NCBI GenBank assembly: GCA_959605475.1
Contig: CAUHFS010000004.1
Span: 1-61,367, forward strand
Direction: 5' to 3'
DNA: 61,367 nt
From: an uncultured Collinsella sp.
Lineage (GTDB): Bacteria > Actinomycetota > Coriobacteriia > Coriobacteriales > Coriobacteriaceae
Shown: one piece after another, positions 33,070-42,265 of the stretch
Numbering within the stretch: position 1 is the first letter of the stretch
How the letters are laid out: every line of letters begins with the position of its first letter
The notes under the pieces: generated by a model
What the model was told of the DNA's origin: nothing
The model's database searches: none
The model's input: only the letters and a program-made list of their open reading frames with translations
Made by a program: the position numbers and the translations under genes

Positions 33070-34518
33070 ATGGAATCGATGCAGCTTGAGCCCGAACCGA
33101 GGATTTTAATTGAAAGCCTAAGAGATATTGGGTATTCGTTTAATAGTGCACTAGCTGATATTGTTGACAATTCTATTACCGCGAGGGCAAGGAATATCTC
33201 AATCCTTGCTATTCCTTCTGATGACTTCAGAATTGCAATCATTGATGACGGTGAGGGGCTTGGCAGAGATGAGTTAATGCATGCCATGAGGCTCGGTAGC
33301 ACTGATCCGAGGTGCAAGCGGAATTTGAACGATCTCGGGCGTTTTGGTCTCGGGTTAAAAACCGCTTCATTTTCACAATGCAGAAGGCTGACGGTTGTGT
33401 CAAAGAAAAACGGTGAAGTGAATGCCTTCACGTGGGATCTCGATCTTGTTGCCAGTGAAAACAAATGGACAGTTTTGGAACAGAAAAGAACGGACTCCAT
33501 TCCGTTTATTGGAGAGATGAACGAGACGGGTACGCTTGTTCTATGGGAAAAACTTGATCGTCTAACCGGGGTAAATGGATCCGGAAAAGCCAATTACGAC
33601 AGAATTATAAGTGAGGCTCAAGATTACCTCTCTCTTGTATTTCATCGTTACTTAGCGGGAGAACGTGGGCTCAAGCGCATTAAGGTCAATGTGAATAATC
33701 GCACGCTTGACCCCATCGATCCATTTAATGTTAGCAATCAGGCGACGCAACCATCGCCTGTCGAAAATGTTTGTCCCGGCGTTACGATGCAGGCGTTTAC
33801 TCTTCCGCATAGGTCAAATTATGCTTCAGATGCAGAGTATGAAAAGTTTGCTCTTCCTGGCGGTTACTTAAAGAATCAGGGAGTCTTTCTCTATCGCGCG
33901 AAGCGCTTGATACTGCATGGAACTTGGTTTGGGATTGCCAAGAAAACCGCTCTCACCCAGTTGTGCCGCGTGAAGATTGATATTGATGTTAACCAAGATG
34001 AAGCATGGAAAATTGACGTTAAGAAAGTGTCCGCTCAGCTTCCGGAAGAAGTAAGGGCGAGTATCAAACAATTGATTGCTCATATTGGTGCGCCTTCAAA
34101 AAGAGTTTATCGTCGTCGCGGCGCTAGGTTAACGAGGCCTGAGGTATATCCGGCTTGGAATGCGATAAAAACTGGAGACAAGACCCTTTATTGCATTAAT
34201 CGCAAAAACCCAATTCTTGATAGCTTCAATTCATCTCTTGATGATGATCAGAGGGCTGCTTTCAAGACTGTTCTTTCGCTGGTCGAATCGTCATTCCCAA
34301 CGGAATCTCTTTTTTACGAACTGTCGAACAACGAAGGGTCAGTTTGCTTTGAGGAGATGAAAGACGATGACTTTTGTAATGCTGTTCTCACTTTCTTTGG
34401 CTCATTAAAACAAATGGGGAAGGATGAGGATGACATCCTCTCCACTATGAGGTCAGTTGACTTGTTCGCCACACGTTGGAATGAAGTACTTGCCATTTTG
34501 GGAATCGAGGAGTGCTAA
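33070..34518 (+). CDS. MORC/MutL-like GHKL ATPase of a restriction-like defence system
   Basis: 482 residues. The Bergerat fold occupies about 10-200: N-box SALADIVDNSI (Asp30, Asn34), G1 IDDGEGLGRDEL (59-70), G2 GRFGLGLKTASFSQ (90-103). The usual catalytic Glu of the N-box is Asp here. A second alpha/beta domain follows (GERGLKRIKVNVNNRTLDP). Prokaryotic MORC-like ATPases of this kind are known in gene neighbourhoods with Z1, AIPR and methylase genes (Iyer, Abhiman and Aravind). It probably acts as an ATP-driven clamp or loader on DNA. First gene of the cassette; the stop abuts the Z1 ATG. Low GC. Confidence 0.85.
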   Translation: MESMQLEPEPRILIESLRDIGYSFNSALADIVDNSITARARNISILAIPSDDFRIAIIDDGEGLGRDELMHAMRLGSTDPRCKRNLNDLGRFGLGLKTASFSQCRRLTVVSKKNGEVNAFTWDLDLVASENKWTVLEQKRTDSIPFIGEMNETGTLVLWEKLDRLTGVNGSGKANYDRIISEAQDYLSLVFHRYLAGERGLKRIKVNVNNRTLDPIDPFNVSNQATQPSPVENVCPGVTMQAFTLPHRSNYASDAEYEKFALPGGYLKNQGVFLYRAKRLILHGTWFGIAKKTALTQLCRVKIDIDVNQDEAWKIDVKKVSAQLPEEVRASIKQLIAHIGAPSKRVYRRRGARLTRPEVYPAWNAIKTGDKTLYCINRKNPILDSFNSSLDDDQRAAFKTVLSLVESSFPTESLFYELSNNEGSVCFEEMKDDDFCNAVLTFFGSLKQMGKDEDDILSTMRSVDLFATRWNEVLAILGIEEC

Positions 34519-37281
34519 ATGGACGCCACACTAGAGCAGTTCATCAATTACATTGACAACTCCGCCAGAGATAAACTAGAGAACGATGACGGCGTTCCCG
34601 AAGAGGCGGATGTTGCGGATACCTATTCGCAGTTCTACACTGCATTCGCCGGAATTTTCCCTGTATCTAAACAATGCGACAAGGATGATATCGTCCGTAG
34701 GCTTGTTGAGAAGTATTGTAGCGAGCTTACGATTAAGAAAAAGCTTGGCTTTGAGTTTAAGGATGAGGATAGCCATCCCTGGTTGAGTGAAGCAGAAGAC
34801 TCGATCGAATGGTTCTACTGGAATCGCTATAGGCGATACTTGGTGCGCGATAAGAAATGGGCGCCCGCCGCGGTTAAGTCGATAGATAGGGACAGTCGCA
34901 ACATCCTTGACTTAATGGCCAATCCTTTAGAGTGCGGCTCTTTTACAAGACGCGGCCTCGTAGTCGCATCCGTTCAATCGGGAAAAACTGCAAATTATAT
35001 TGGGCTGATATCCCGCGCCGCCGACGCGGGATATCGAATCATTATCGTCATGGCCGGCGTGCATAATGTCCTGCGAAATCAGACGCAAGCTCGTCTTGAA
35101 GATGGTTTTACAGGTTTTAACATTGAGAACAGCACAGTCGAACCGGTTGGCGTTGGCAAGGGGAGTCAAGCCCGACGACCAATTGCCTGTACCTCGAGAG
35201 AAGCAGACTTTAGTACAGAACGAGCTAAGGCTTTAAGGTGCATCCAGCCGACGCAAACAAACGAACCTTTTTTGTTTGTTGTTAAGAAGAATAGTAAGTC
35301 TCTCCAGCAGGTAATTGAATGGCTGGATGCCAGCAATAGCCAGGATCAACCTCTGTTGCTCATTGACGATGAAGCGGATAATGCTTCGATTAACGGAAAA
35401 TACAAGCTCGAAAAGCGAGAGAATGAACCGACCAAAATCAATGGGCAGATAAGAAACCTGCTTAACCTATTCAATAAGGCCTGCTATGTTGGCTACACTG
35501 CTACGCCATTTGCTAACGTTTTGATCGACCCTAGCGTTGACAGCGATGAGTATGGCAAGGACCTTTTCCCGAGCAACTTTATTTATACGCTTGAGGAGTC
35601 CTCTGACTACTTCGGTGCCAAAAAGGTATTCGGAGATTACGACGAGCCTACTCACAAGCACTTGCGTTTCATTGACGATGCGGACGATGTCCTTCCTGCA
35701 AAACATAAAAGTAGCTTTGAGCCCTTTATGCTTCCCCTTAGTCTAAAGGCGGCAATTCGTACTTTTGTATTGGCGACGACGATAAAGACACTTCGTTTTG
35801 GCACTAATTTCCATTCAACGATGATGGTCAATGTATCTCCCTATAAGAAACCGCAGAATTGCATGCGGAATCTAGTTGAGGATTACCTTAACGACCTGAA
35901 TACGGCGGCGAAATCCTATGGGGCCTTAAACCCGGAGGAGGCGCTTGAGGCTTCTCCGCACCTAAAGGATTTGAAAGCTACTTGGGAGCTGGAATATGCA
36001 GGCTGCGGTTTTGGCTGGAGCGAAATACAGCCACGTCTCTACGACCCGGATTATCATGTTCTGAGCATCAATACAGACTCAGGAGATGCTCTGGACTATG
36101 AGAACAGGAACGAGCGAGTTATCGCGGTTGGCGGATATAGGCTTTCTCGTGGTTTAACCCTTGAAGGGTTAACGGTCTCTTACTATTCGCGAAACGCCAG
36201 AGCATATGATGCGCTGATGCAGATGGCTCGTTGGTTTGGATATAGGCCTCAGTATGAGGATCTTTGTCGTGTATGGATGACCGACGAGGCGGCGGGCTGG
36301 TACAAATACGTTGCCGATTCGACGGAGAATCTGTTCGATCAACTAAGGAGCATGCGCCAAGTTAAGCGCACTCCAAAGAATTACGTTTTGAAAATACGCC
36401 AGAGCCCTGATGCCCTGACCGTTACCGCGAGAAATAAGATGGGTGCCGGGCAAAAGGAAAAGGCCCCCATCGATTTAAACGAGGGATTCGTTGAAACGAT
36501 TGCATTTGACAGGGACGCGGAGATAGTTGCCGATAACGAGGCGGCATGCAGGGACCTTCTTAGCGCAATAAAGGGGTATGCGGACTTCAAAGACGGGGGC
36601 TCTTATAGATATCTTTATAAGGGGGTTCCGGTCAAGTTTGTTACCGCTTTTCTAGAAGCCTATGAAAATGAAGATGGCCTTTCGCCAAAGTCTCAAAAAG
36701 CTCCAATCCTAAGCTACGTCAACGAACGGCTGCTTGATGGCGAGCTGAAGGAATGGGACGTTCTCTTGGCACATGGCTCTCGATCAAATGATCCAATCGA
36801 TTTGCCTGTTGATGGAACGGTCAGCATGGAGCAAAGATATCCCGGTAGCGCTTCGAACAATGATGTCGTTGTTGTCGGAGAGAAACATCGTTTATCCAGT
36901 CGTGGAGTTGAGGCCGCTGGCTTAAGTGCGGAAGAAAGGAAAATGGCGGAAGAACGATATGCTGCAGACCATAGCGGCGACAAGGCGAAAAACTGTTCTG
37001 ATCTCTATTATCGTCAAATAAGGAGGCGGCCATTGCTGGTTTTGCATCCGATTTGCATGCGATTTGGAGAAATCAAAATTAAAGAAAAGAAGGAGGCCGG
37101 AAAAGAAGCTCCTTCCTGGTGGAAGAGCTGGGATGCTCAGGAATGCGTTTTCGGCTGGAGCATCAGTTTTCCGCACACCGATAAGCAAACGCGACCAGTC
37201 ACTTACGTTTTTAATTCTGTGGCACTGGAGAACATGATGCCGGAACCCGAAGATAGCGATGATGATTATGAAGACGACTAG
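34519..37281 (+). CDS. Z1-domain ATPase/helicase-like protein
   Basis: 920 residues. Superfamily II-like ATPase core: Walker A SVQSGKTANYIG (Lys156), the following VMAGVHNVLRNQT, and Walker B LLLIDDEADNASIN (Asp283-Glu285). The segment GGYRLSRGLTLEGLTVSYYSR with MQMARWFGYRPQY is the Z1 domain proper, carrying the helicase motif VI-like arginines. Z1 proteins are found only in prokaryotic restriction-type systems. It probably translocates on DNA together with the MORC-like ATPase. ATG 34519 follows the previous stop directly, and its 3' end overlaps the nuclease gene by 23 bases. Confidence 0.88.
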   Translation: MDATLEQFINYIDNSARDKLENDDGVPEEADVADTYSQFYTAFAGIFPVSKQCDKDDIVRRLVEKYCSELTIKKKLGFEFKDEDSHPWLSEAEDSIEWFYWNRYRRYLVRDKKWAPAAVKSIDRDSRNILDLMANPLECGSFTRRGLVVASVQSGKTANYIGLISRAADAGYRIIIVMAGVHNVLRNQTQARLEDGFTGFNIENSTVEPVGVGKGSQARRPIACTSREADFSTERAKALRCIQPTQTNEPFLFVVKKNSKSLQQVIEWLDASNSQDQPLLLIDDEADNASINGKYKLEKRENEPTKINGQIRNLLNLFNKACYVGYTATPFANVLIDPSVDSDEYGKDLFPSNFIYTLEESSDYFGAKKVFGDYDEPTHKHLRFIDDADDVLPAKHKSSFEPFMLPLSLKAAIRTFVLATTIKTLRFGTNFHSTMMVNVSPYKKPQNCMRNLVEDYLNDLNTAAKSYGALNPEEALEASPHLKDLKATWELEYAGCGFGWSEIQPRLYDPDYHVLSINTDSGDALDYENRNERVIAVGGYRLSRGLTLEGLTVSYYSRNARAYDALMQMARWFGYRPQYEDLCRVWMTDEAAGWYKYVADSTENLFDQLRSMRQVKRTPKNYVLKIRQSPDALTVTARNKMGAGQKEKAPIDLNEGFVETIAFDRDAEIVADNEAACRDLLSAIKGYADFKDGGSYRYLYKGVPVKFVTAFLEAYENEDGLSPKSQKAPILSYVNERLLDGELKEWDVLLAHGSRSNDPIDLPVDGTVSMEQRYPGSASNNDVVVVGEKHRLSSRGVEAAGLSAEERKMAEERYAADHSGDKAKNCSDLYYRQIRRRPLLVLHPICMRFGEIKIKEKKEAGKEAPSWWKSWDAQECVFGWSISFPHTDKQTRPVTYVFNSVALENMMPEPEDSDDDYEDD

Positions 37282-38245
37282 CGATAATCCGTGGGAAGAG
37301 CTGCCTAGATCGCGTGGAAGGGGCGACTACAACACGAGAATGGTCGCACCCGATGTCAATCCCGATGCAAAAAGGATTTATTGGGCAAAGGGGCGCTCTA
37401 ATCACCCTGCTTTTCTTGTCGAATATGACAGCAGCGAGACGGGGGCACCGGAGCCTCCCAAGTTTAAGAACATCTCTATTCGAGACATTGAATCGGAGCG
37501 CTCCATACTGCTTGAGCTCCAAGACCAGGAAATGAAAGCCCAATTTCTCCGCTTATGTCTTGATATTGCCGACTCGGTGCAGAAAGCCCCCACCGTTGCG
37601 ATGAGGAAGATGACCTTCATGAGGCTCGAGAAATGGGCTTCGTTTCTCAGGCCCGGGCGTGGTCCCCTCACAGCCGAGCAACAAAAAGGGCTTATCGGCG
37701 AGCTGCTTTTTCTTAAACGGGTTTCCGCTGCCATTTACGAGCCGTCGAATGCCTTGAGTGGCTGGACAGGGCCAGAACGCTCTAAGCGCGATTTCGGTTA
37801 CGGGCAGATTTTCGTCGAGGTGAAAAGCAAACGAGGGTCGTCGAATTCAGAAATTGGAATATCGTCAGAAGAGCAATTGAACACCAACGAAAGTGAAAGG
37901 CTCTTCTTATATGTCGTTGAGTTGAACAGCGCTACGGATGAAGATAAAGCGGCATTCAGCCTTACCGATGTCGTCAACGATGTTCAAATGCTCTTCGACA
38001 GCCCATTGGATTTGGCGCACTTTCAGGAGAAGCTGTCGGATGCCGGGTATTTTCCGGAAGACGATTATTCCCACACCTTGTGGAGCGAGGGCGTAACTGA
38101 AACATATGAAGTTAAGGATGGATTTCCGCGAATCGTTTCCAGTTCGTGTCCGCCTGGAGTTAAGGCTGTTACATATAAAATCGACCTTGGCTACTGCTCT
38201 GATTACGAAGTTGATCAGAGCGCAATTACCCAAGCATTGAGGTGA
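37259..38245 (+). CDS. PD-(D/E)XK nuclease-like protein (DUF4420)
   Basis: 328 residues. The C-terminal half holds a restriction-endonuclease fold: GLIGELLFLKR (Glu148), SKRDFGYG (Asp178) and IFVEVKSKRG (Glu187-x-Lys189), the E...D...E-x-K pattern of a metal-dependent nuclease. This matches DUF4420 (PF14390). It is likely the DNA-cleaving subunit. The start is ATG 37259 or one of the next ATGs (37262, 37268) inside the end of the Z1 gene; the overlap indicates coupling. Confidence 0.85.
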   Translation: MMIMKTTSDNPWEELPRSRGRGDYNTRMVAPDVNPDAKRIYWAKGRSNHPAFLVEYDSSETGAPEPPKFKNISIRDIESERSILLELQDQEMKAQFLRLCLDIADSVQKAPTVAMRKMTFMRLEKWASFLRPGRGPLTAEQQKGLIGELLFLKRVSAAIYEPSNALSGWTGPERSKRDFGYGQIFVEVKSKRGSSNSEIGISSEEQLNTNESERLFLYVVELNSATDEDKAAFSLTDVVNDVQMLFDSPLDLAHFQEKLSDAGYFPEDDYSHTLWSEGVTETYEVKDGFPRIVSSSCPPGVKAVTYKIDLGYCSDYEVDQSAITQALR

Positions 38246-38250
38246 ATTAG

Positions 38251-40335
38251 ATGACAGATTCCACTTCGCTTCAGGAGGAACTGTTTCAAGAGGTCAAGAA
38301 TAAGGCGGACTCAGAGGGAGTCTATAAGAACGATGCGTTCTTTGATCTCATCACTGATTATCTTTGCGATGCGGGAGAATTCGATGAGGCCATCCCCGCC
38401 TTCTGTCAGAGAACTGGAATAAGGGTTGATGGCTACTGTGGCGATCCTTTTGAGTCAAGCAGAAAAGTCCTTGGCCTCATTGTCCTCGACTTCAACCAAG
38501 ATACTGGCTTGCTGACATTAACGAATTCTGAAATGGAGGCAGATTTTCGGCGGCTTGAGAAATTCGTAACCAAAGCATTGGATTCTCAATTTAGGGAATC
38601 TCTTGAGCCGACGGATCCGGGGTTTGGGCTCGCCGATTTAATTCACGCTCGCTGGAACGAAATCGAGCGAGTTAATCTGTATCTTCTTTCAAACAAAAAA
38701 CTTAGCCAAAGGGTTTCGGGTAAAGAGACGGGGAGTGTCCTTGGCAAAGAGGTTGTTTACAACGTCTGGGATCTTGAACGGATAGGTAATCTTATTGAAT
38801 CGGGTCGTGAGCGGGAGAGACTGCTCATTGACTTTAACGAATTGCCGACGGGTCCGATTCGGGCCCTTCTCGCAAGCTCTCCGAAAGACAAGAACAAGGT
38901 TTACCTTGCTGCGATACCGGGTGTCGATTTGGCGCGCATCTACGATCGTTGGGGAGCGCGACTTCTTGAGCAAAACGTCCGTGTATTTCTTCAGGCGAGA
39001 AGCAATGTCAACAAGGGTATAAAGCGTACTCTCGAGAATGAGCCCGAGCTTTTCTTCTCGTTCAATAACGGTATCACGGCGACCGCAGAGAGCGTTACAA
39101 CGGAGAGCGGGGAAGACGGGCTTTTAATTGACCGTCTAGAAAACCTGCAGATAGTTAACGGTGGCCAGACAACCGCATCGGTTTATGCCGCATATAAGGC
39201 TGGTAAAAGTTTGGACCGCGTGTTTGTCCAAATGAAGCTTAGTGTTGTCAGCCCGGAAGAGGCTCTCGAACTGGTGCCTAGGATCTCTGAATATGCAAAC
39301 AGCCAGAATAAGGTTTCTTCAGCCGACTTCTTTGCAAACCACCCTTATCACGTGAGGATCGAAGAGTTCTCGCAAAGGATACTTGCTCCCATGCGGGCAG
39401 ATAGCTTCACGCAAACCAAATGGTTCTACGAGCGGGCAAGAGGCTCATATCGAGATAAGCAAGCTTATCTTACGCCTGCGCAGAAGCGTAAATTTGTTGC
39501 TGAGTTTCCTAAAACGCAGACTTTTACGAAAACGGATTTGGCAAAATATCTCATGGTCTGGACGAATAAGGCCTACTTGGTCAATCGCGGTGCCCAGAAG
39601 AACTTCTCTGAATTTGCTCGGCTAATTAAAGACTCCTGGGATAAGGATGAGAGTCAGTTCAATGAGACTTATTTCAAATATTTGATTGCCAAGAAAATTA
39701 TATTCGATCGCACAGGCAAGATTGTGCAGGCGCGTGATTGGTGGGAAACCGGCAGCTATCGCTCGCAGCATGTAGTCCTTGCGGTGGGAGTGCTTTCAAA
39801 TGCAGTTTCCGCTTTAGGAAAAGCCGTTAACTTTCTTGGCATTTGGAATCAACAATCGTTGTCGCCAGCGTTTGAGAGGGCGCTTGGGCAAGCATCTGAC
39901 GCTGCGCATGATGTATTGATGCATCCCGCGACGGGCTATCGAAACATTTCTGAATGGGCAAAACAACAGAAATGCTGGGAGGCTATCAAGTTAAAAAAGG
40001 TTGATTGGGACAAAGAGTGGCTTGGCGAGCTTATTGACCTCGATGAGGAGAAAGACATTCAGCGAGAGGGCTCCCGTAACCAGAAAACGCTGAATGGGAT
40101 TGAAGCTCAGACGGCGGTTTGCGAGATGGGAAGCGGATTTTGGCAAAATGTTCTTAACTGGTGCCTTGCAGAGGGCGAGGGAACTGAGAAGGAACGGGGT
40201 ATTTTGCAGTATGCATGTGCCTTGCCAAGCAAAGTGCCCTCCGAGAGCCAGTCCGTTGTACTTATTAACATGATGAAGCGGCTGCACAGAGTCGGCTGTC
40301 CTTACCGTGTTAAGAGCAGTCAGTATCGTCTGTAA
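38251..40335 (+). CDS. AIPR (abortive infection phage resistance) protein
   Basis: 694 residues. The AIPR domain (PF10592) is recognised by FFSFNNGITATAE (about 269-280) and LQIVNGGQTTASVYAA (299-314). AIPR proteins are found in abortive infection and restriction-like loci; the molecular activity is not settled, though nuclease activity has been proposed. It starts five bases after the nuclease gene and ends tail-to-tail with the methyltransferase, overlapping it by 26 bases. Low GC like its neighbours. Confidence 0.88.
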   Translation: MTDSTSLQEELFQEVKNKADSEGVYKNDAFFDLITDYLCDAGEFDEAIPAFCQRTGIRVDGYCGDPFESSRKVLGLIVLDFNQDTGLLTLTNSEMEADFRRLEKFVTKALDSQFRESLEPTDPGFGLADLIHARWNEIERVNLYLLSNKKLSQRVSGKETGSVLGKEVVYNVWDLERIGNLIESGRERERLLIDFNELPTGPIRALLASSPKDKNKVYLAAIPGVDLARIYDRWGARLLEQNVRVFLQARSNVNKGIKRTLENEPELFFSFNNGITATAESVTTESGEDGLLIDRLENLQIVNGGQTTASVYAAYKAGKSLDRVFVQMKLSVVSPEEALELVPRISEYANSQNKVSSADFFANHPYHVRIEEFSQRILAPMRADSFTQTKWFYERARGSYRDKQAYLTPAQKRKFVAEFPKTQTFTKTDLAKYLMVWTNKAYLVNRGAQKNFSEFARLIKDSWDKDESQFNETYFKYLIAKKIIFDRTGKIVQARDWWETGSYRSQHVVLAVGVLSNAVSALGKAVNFLGIWNQQSLSPAFERALGQASDAAHDVLMHPATGYRNISEWAKQQKCWEAIKLKKVDWDKEWLGELIDLDEEKDIQREGSRNQKTLNGIEAQTAVCEMGSGFWQNVLNWCLAEGEGTEKERGILQYACALPSKVPSESQSVVLINMMKRLHRVGCPYRVKSSQYRL

Positions 40336-41851
40336 GATTCTCGTAAAACCCGTGGGCTTCTTTTCCAAGTGCCTTTGCGACTACCGCCGCTATCTGCTGG
40401 GCAAGTAGCGGCGGCACCGCGTTACCCACCTGAGTGTACTGAGACGTTCTGTTGCCTTCGAACAGATAGTCATCTGGGAAGGTTTGAAGTCTTGCGGCCT
40501 CTCTCACGGTAAGGCTCCTGCATTGCGACGGATCCGGATGGATGTAATAGTGTCCGTCCTTGGCGATATGCGAGGTGATGGTCGTAGAGGGTCTTCCCCA
40601 TACTTGCACACGAAAACGGTCGTTGAATTTATAGTTACCAGTCGTTTTTGCTGCCTGGACGTTCTTATGATTGGGAAGCAATGACTCGGGGAATTCTTCA
40701 AGGCGTGCGGGCGTACCGTATTTTTCTGCATATGCCGCACAAAAGAGATAACGGTCAAGATCGCTCGCCAAGTGAGAGCGAGACTCATGATTTGTGAGGA
40801 CCTTGCTATTTCCGAGCCTTCCTCTATACCATTCTTCATATCGATTGTGGACGGGATCAACTTTGTGCTTTGCGGTTAACTTTGGCGCGTAGCGTGAAAT
40901 TACCCTATCAAGGATGTCTGTAAGATCGTTGCATTCGCCATTGTCTTTCAACTCTTTTGCCGCTGAGTTTATGTACTCTGCCCAGTTCATATCGCGCCAG
41001 TTTTCGTTGCGTTCAGAGAATCCGCTTCGCAGTTTAGGCAGCCCACGAAGGGCTGACCCAAGAGTGCAAACATGCTTTTTGGTTAGCGTGCTCGGTTCGA
41101 TTCCGGTGTCATTTTTAATACCAAGGAGAATGACCCTGTGGCGCATCTGGGGGATTCCATACTGTTCGGCTTTGACAACGTAATCTTTTGGATTATGGGG
41201 GTCATCAGTGACGAGGGAATGGATAGTGTATCCCGCCTCTTCCATATCTTTGCATATGCGGTTAAAAACGCCATGGCCCTCGTGCTTTGCAGAAAGAAGT
41301 CCTTTGACGTTTTCCATAACGAAGACATCCGGCTTTAGCTCGTTGATAAACGAGAGGTAGCAACGGTAGAGGGTGTGCTTCGGGTCCTCTTCGAATGTAA
41401 TGTCATGCTTGCGCCGCGATCTGCCCACCAACGAATATGCTTGGCACGGAGGTCCGCCAATAAGGACTAGCGGACCCCTATCACGGTCTTCAAACCATCT
41501 TGTCACGCGTTCGGCGCCGAGTTTGACCAAGCGGTCGTCTCCATCGACGAGCTCGTCGCATAAAGCTTCTTCGCAAGCAGCCTGCCATTCTTTTGGGCGG
41601 TAGCGGATAAGTTGGTCGAAGGTCTCATTGTCATGCTTTTTCATGTATCTGAGATAAACTCTCGGCAATGTTCCGTCCGGTTCTGCAATTTTGCGCAGAT
41701 ATGAACGAAGCCTCAGGGTCTGATGAGCCTGCTTGTCACGTTCAATGGACATGATTGTTTGGAACACGGGCTTGTTCTCAGCGTCTCGAAGTGATGAGAA
41801 GCCTTCCCCAAGGCCTCCCGGGCCCGCGAATAAGTCAATAACGGGAATCAC
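40310..41851 (-). CDS. DNA (cytosine-5-)-methyltransferase
   Basis: 513 residues. C5-MTase motifs in order: I PVIDLFAGPGGLGEGF (3-18), IV LIGGPPCQAYSLVGR with nucleophile Cys136, VI FVMENVKGL, VIII GIPQMRHRVILLG, IX near LTVREAARLQTFPDDY and X TQVGNAVPP. The variable target-recognition region is about 300-420. It should mark self DNA for the cassette on the opposite strand, with which it shares a 26-bp overlap at the 3' ends. A specificity cannot be read from the sequence. No Vsr endonuclease follows. Confidence 0.92.
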   Translation of the reverse strand: MIPVIDLFAGPGGLGEGFSSLRDAENKPVFQTIMSIERDKQAHQTLRLRSYLRKIAEPDGTLPRVYLRYMKKHDNETFDQLIRYRPKEWQAACEEALCDELVDGDDRLVKLGAERVTRWFEDRDRGPLVLIGGPPCQAYSLVGRSRRKHDITFEEDPKHTLYRCYLSFINELKPDVFVMENVKGLLSAKHEGHGVFNRICKDMEEAGYTIHSLVTDDPHNPKDYVVKAEQYGIPQMRHRVILLGIKNDTGIEPSTLTKKHVCTLGSALRGLPKLRSGFSERNENWRDMNWAEYINSAAKELKDNGECNDLTDILDRVISRYAPKLTAKHKVDPVHNRYEEWYRGRLGNSKVLTNHESRSHLASDLDRYLFCAAYAEKYGTPARLEEFPESLLPNHKNVQAAKTTGNYKFNDRFRVQVWGRPSTTITSHIAKDGHYYIHPDPSQCRSLTVREAARLQTFPDDYLFEGNRTSQYTQVGNAVPPLLAQQIAAVVAKALGKEAHGFYENLTDDTDCS

Positions 41852-42154
41852 TGCTAACCCTCTCCAAACAGAAACTTCTAGATATCCAGGCTACCAGGAT
41901 GAAAGTCAAACGTCCAGGAGTGTCTCGCTATGTAAATAAACTTTCTATTTATAGCAGTTGCGGGAAACTCGATAAGTGCAGGCGGCGCGCCAGCATTTGA
42001 GTTTCTGCTCAAAGATGGCCCAGATCGCTTCCTGTCAAACGGGCATCTTATGGGCATTCCAAAAATGCGGGAATGAAATTGTTCAACGCACTCTTGAACG
42101 ATTCGCCTCATACCATTGTTCTGCGCCTTGACGCTGCTTTGACTGAGCCCGACT
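41852..42154. other. Divergent intergenic region with a possible broken ORF
   Basis: It separates the methyltransferase (leftward) from the DUF4143 ATPase. On the plus strand an open frame without start (41936-42076) reads AGGAPAFEFLLKDGPDRF... and ends GIPKMRE-stop, protein-like but unassigned. On the minus strand a 77-codon ORF (42111-41878) is its shadow. I do not call either a gene. Confidence 0.3.
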
Positions 42155-42160
42155 TATAAT
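42155..42160 (+). promoter_or_regulatory. -10 element upstream of the DUF4143 ATPase
   Basis: A perfect TATAAT with TTGACG (42128-42133) 21 bp upstream, a longer spacer than normal. The two tandem dyads begin 18 bp downstream, near the expected transcription start. Confidence 0.5.
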
Positions 42161-42177
42161 GGCTCTGATGTAATTCT

Positions 42178-42250
42178 GCAGGTTCTTGTCGCTACGTGAT
42201 AAGAACTTGCAAAATTCGCAAGTTCTTGTCATTCTGTGAGAAAAACTTGC
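42178..42250 (+). repeat. Two tandem 33-bp dyads (operator array or leader hairpins)
   Basis: Dyad 1: GCAGGTTCTTGTC (42178-42190) and GATAAGAACTTGC (42198-42210). Dyad 2: GCAAGTTCTTGTC (42218-42230) and GAGAAAAACTTGC (42238-42250). The four arms are versions of GCAAGTTCTTRTC in alternating orientation, each dyad has a 7-bp spacer, and the dyads repeat at exactly 40 bp. They sit between the -10 and the ATG of the DUF4143 gene. Confidence 0.8.
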
Positions 42251-42265
42251 AGATTGGGGCGAGCG

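Noticed and set aside
33070..41851. Assignment of the cassette to DISARM, BREX, Dnd or BsuMI
   Set aside because: No DrmA/B, PglX/Z, DndBCDE or BsuMI-like gene is present; the Z1, MORC-like and AIPR combination is different.
41878..42111. 77-codon minus-strand ORF upstream of the methyltransferase as a controller or Vsr gene
   Set aside because: No helix-turn-helix, no Vsr motifs, no RBS; composition looks non-coding.
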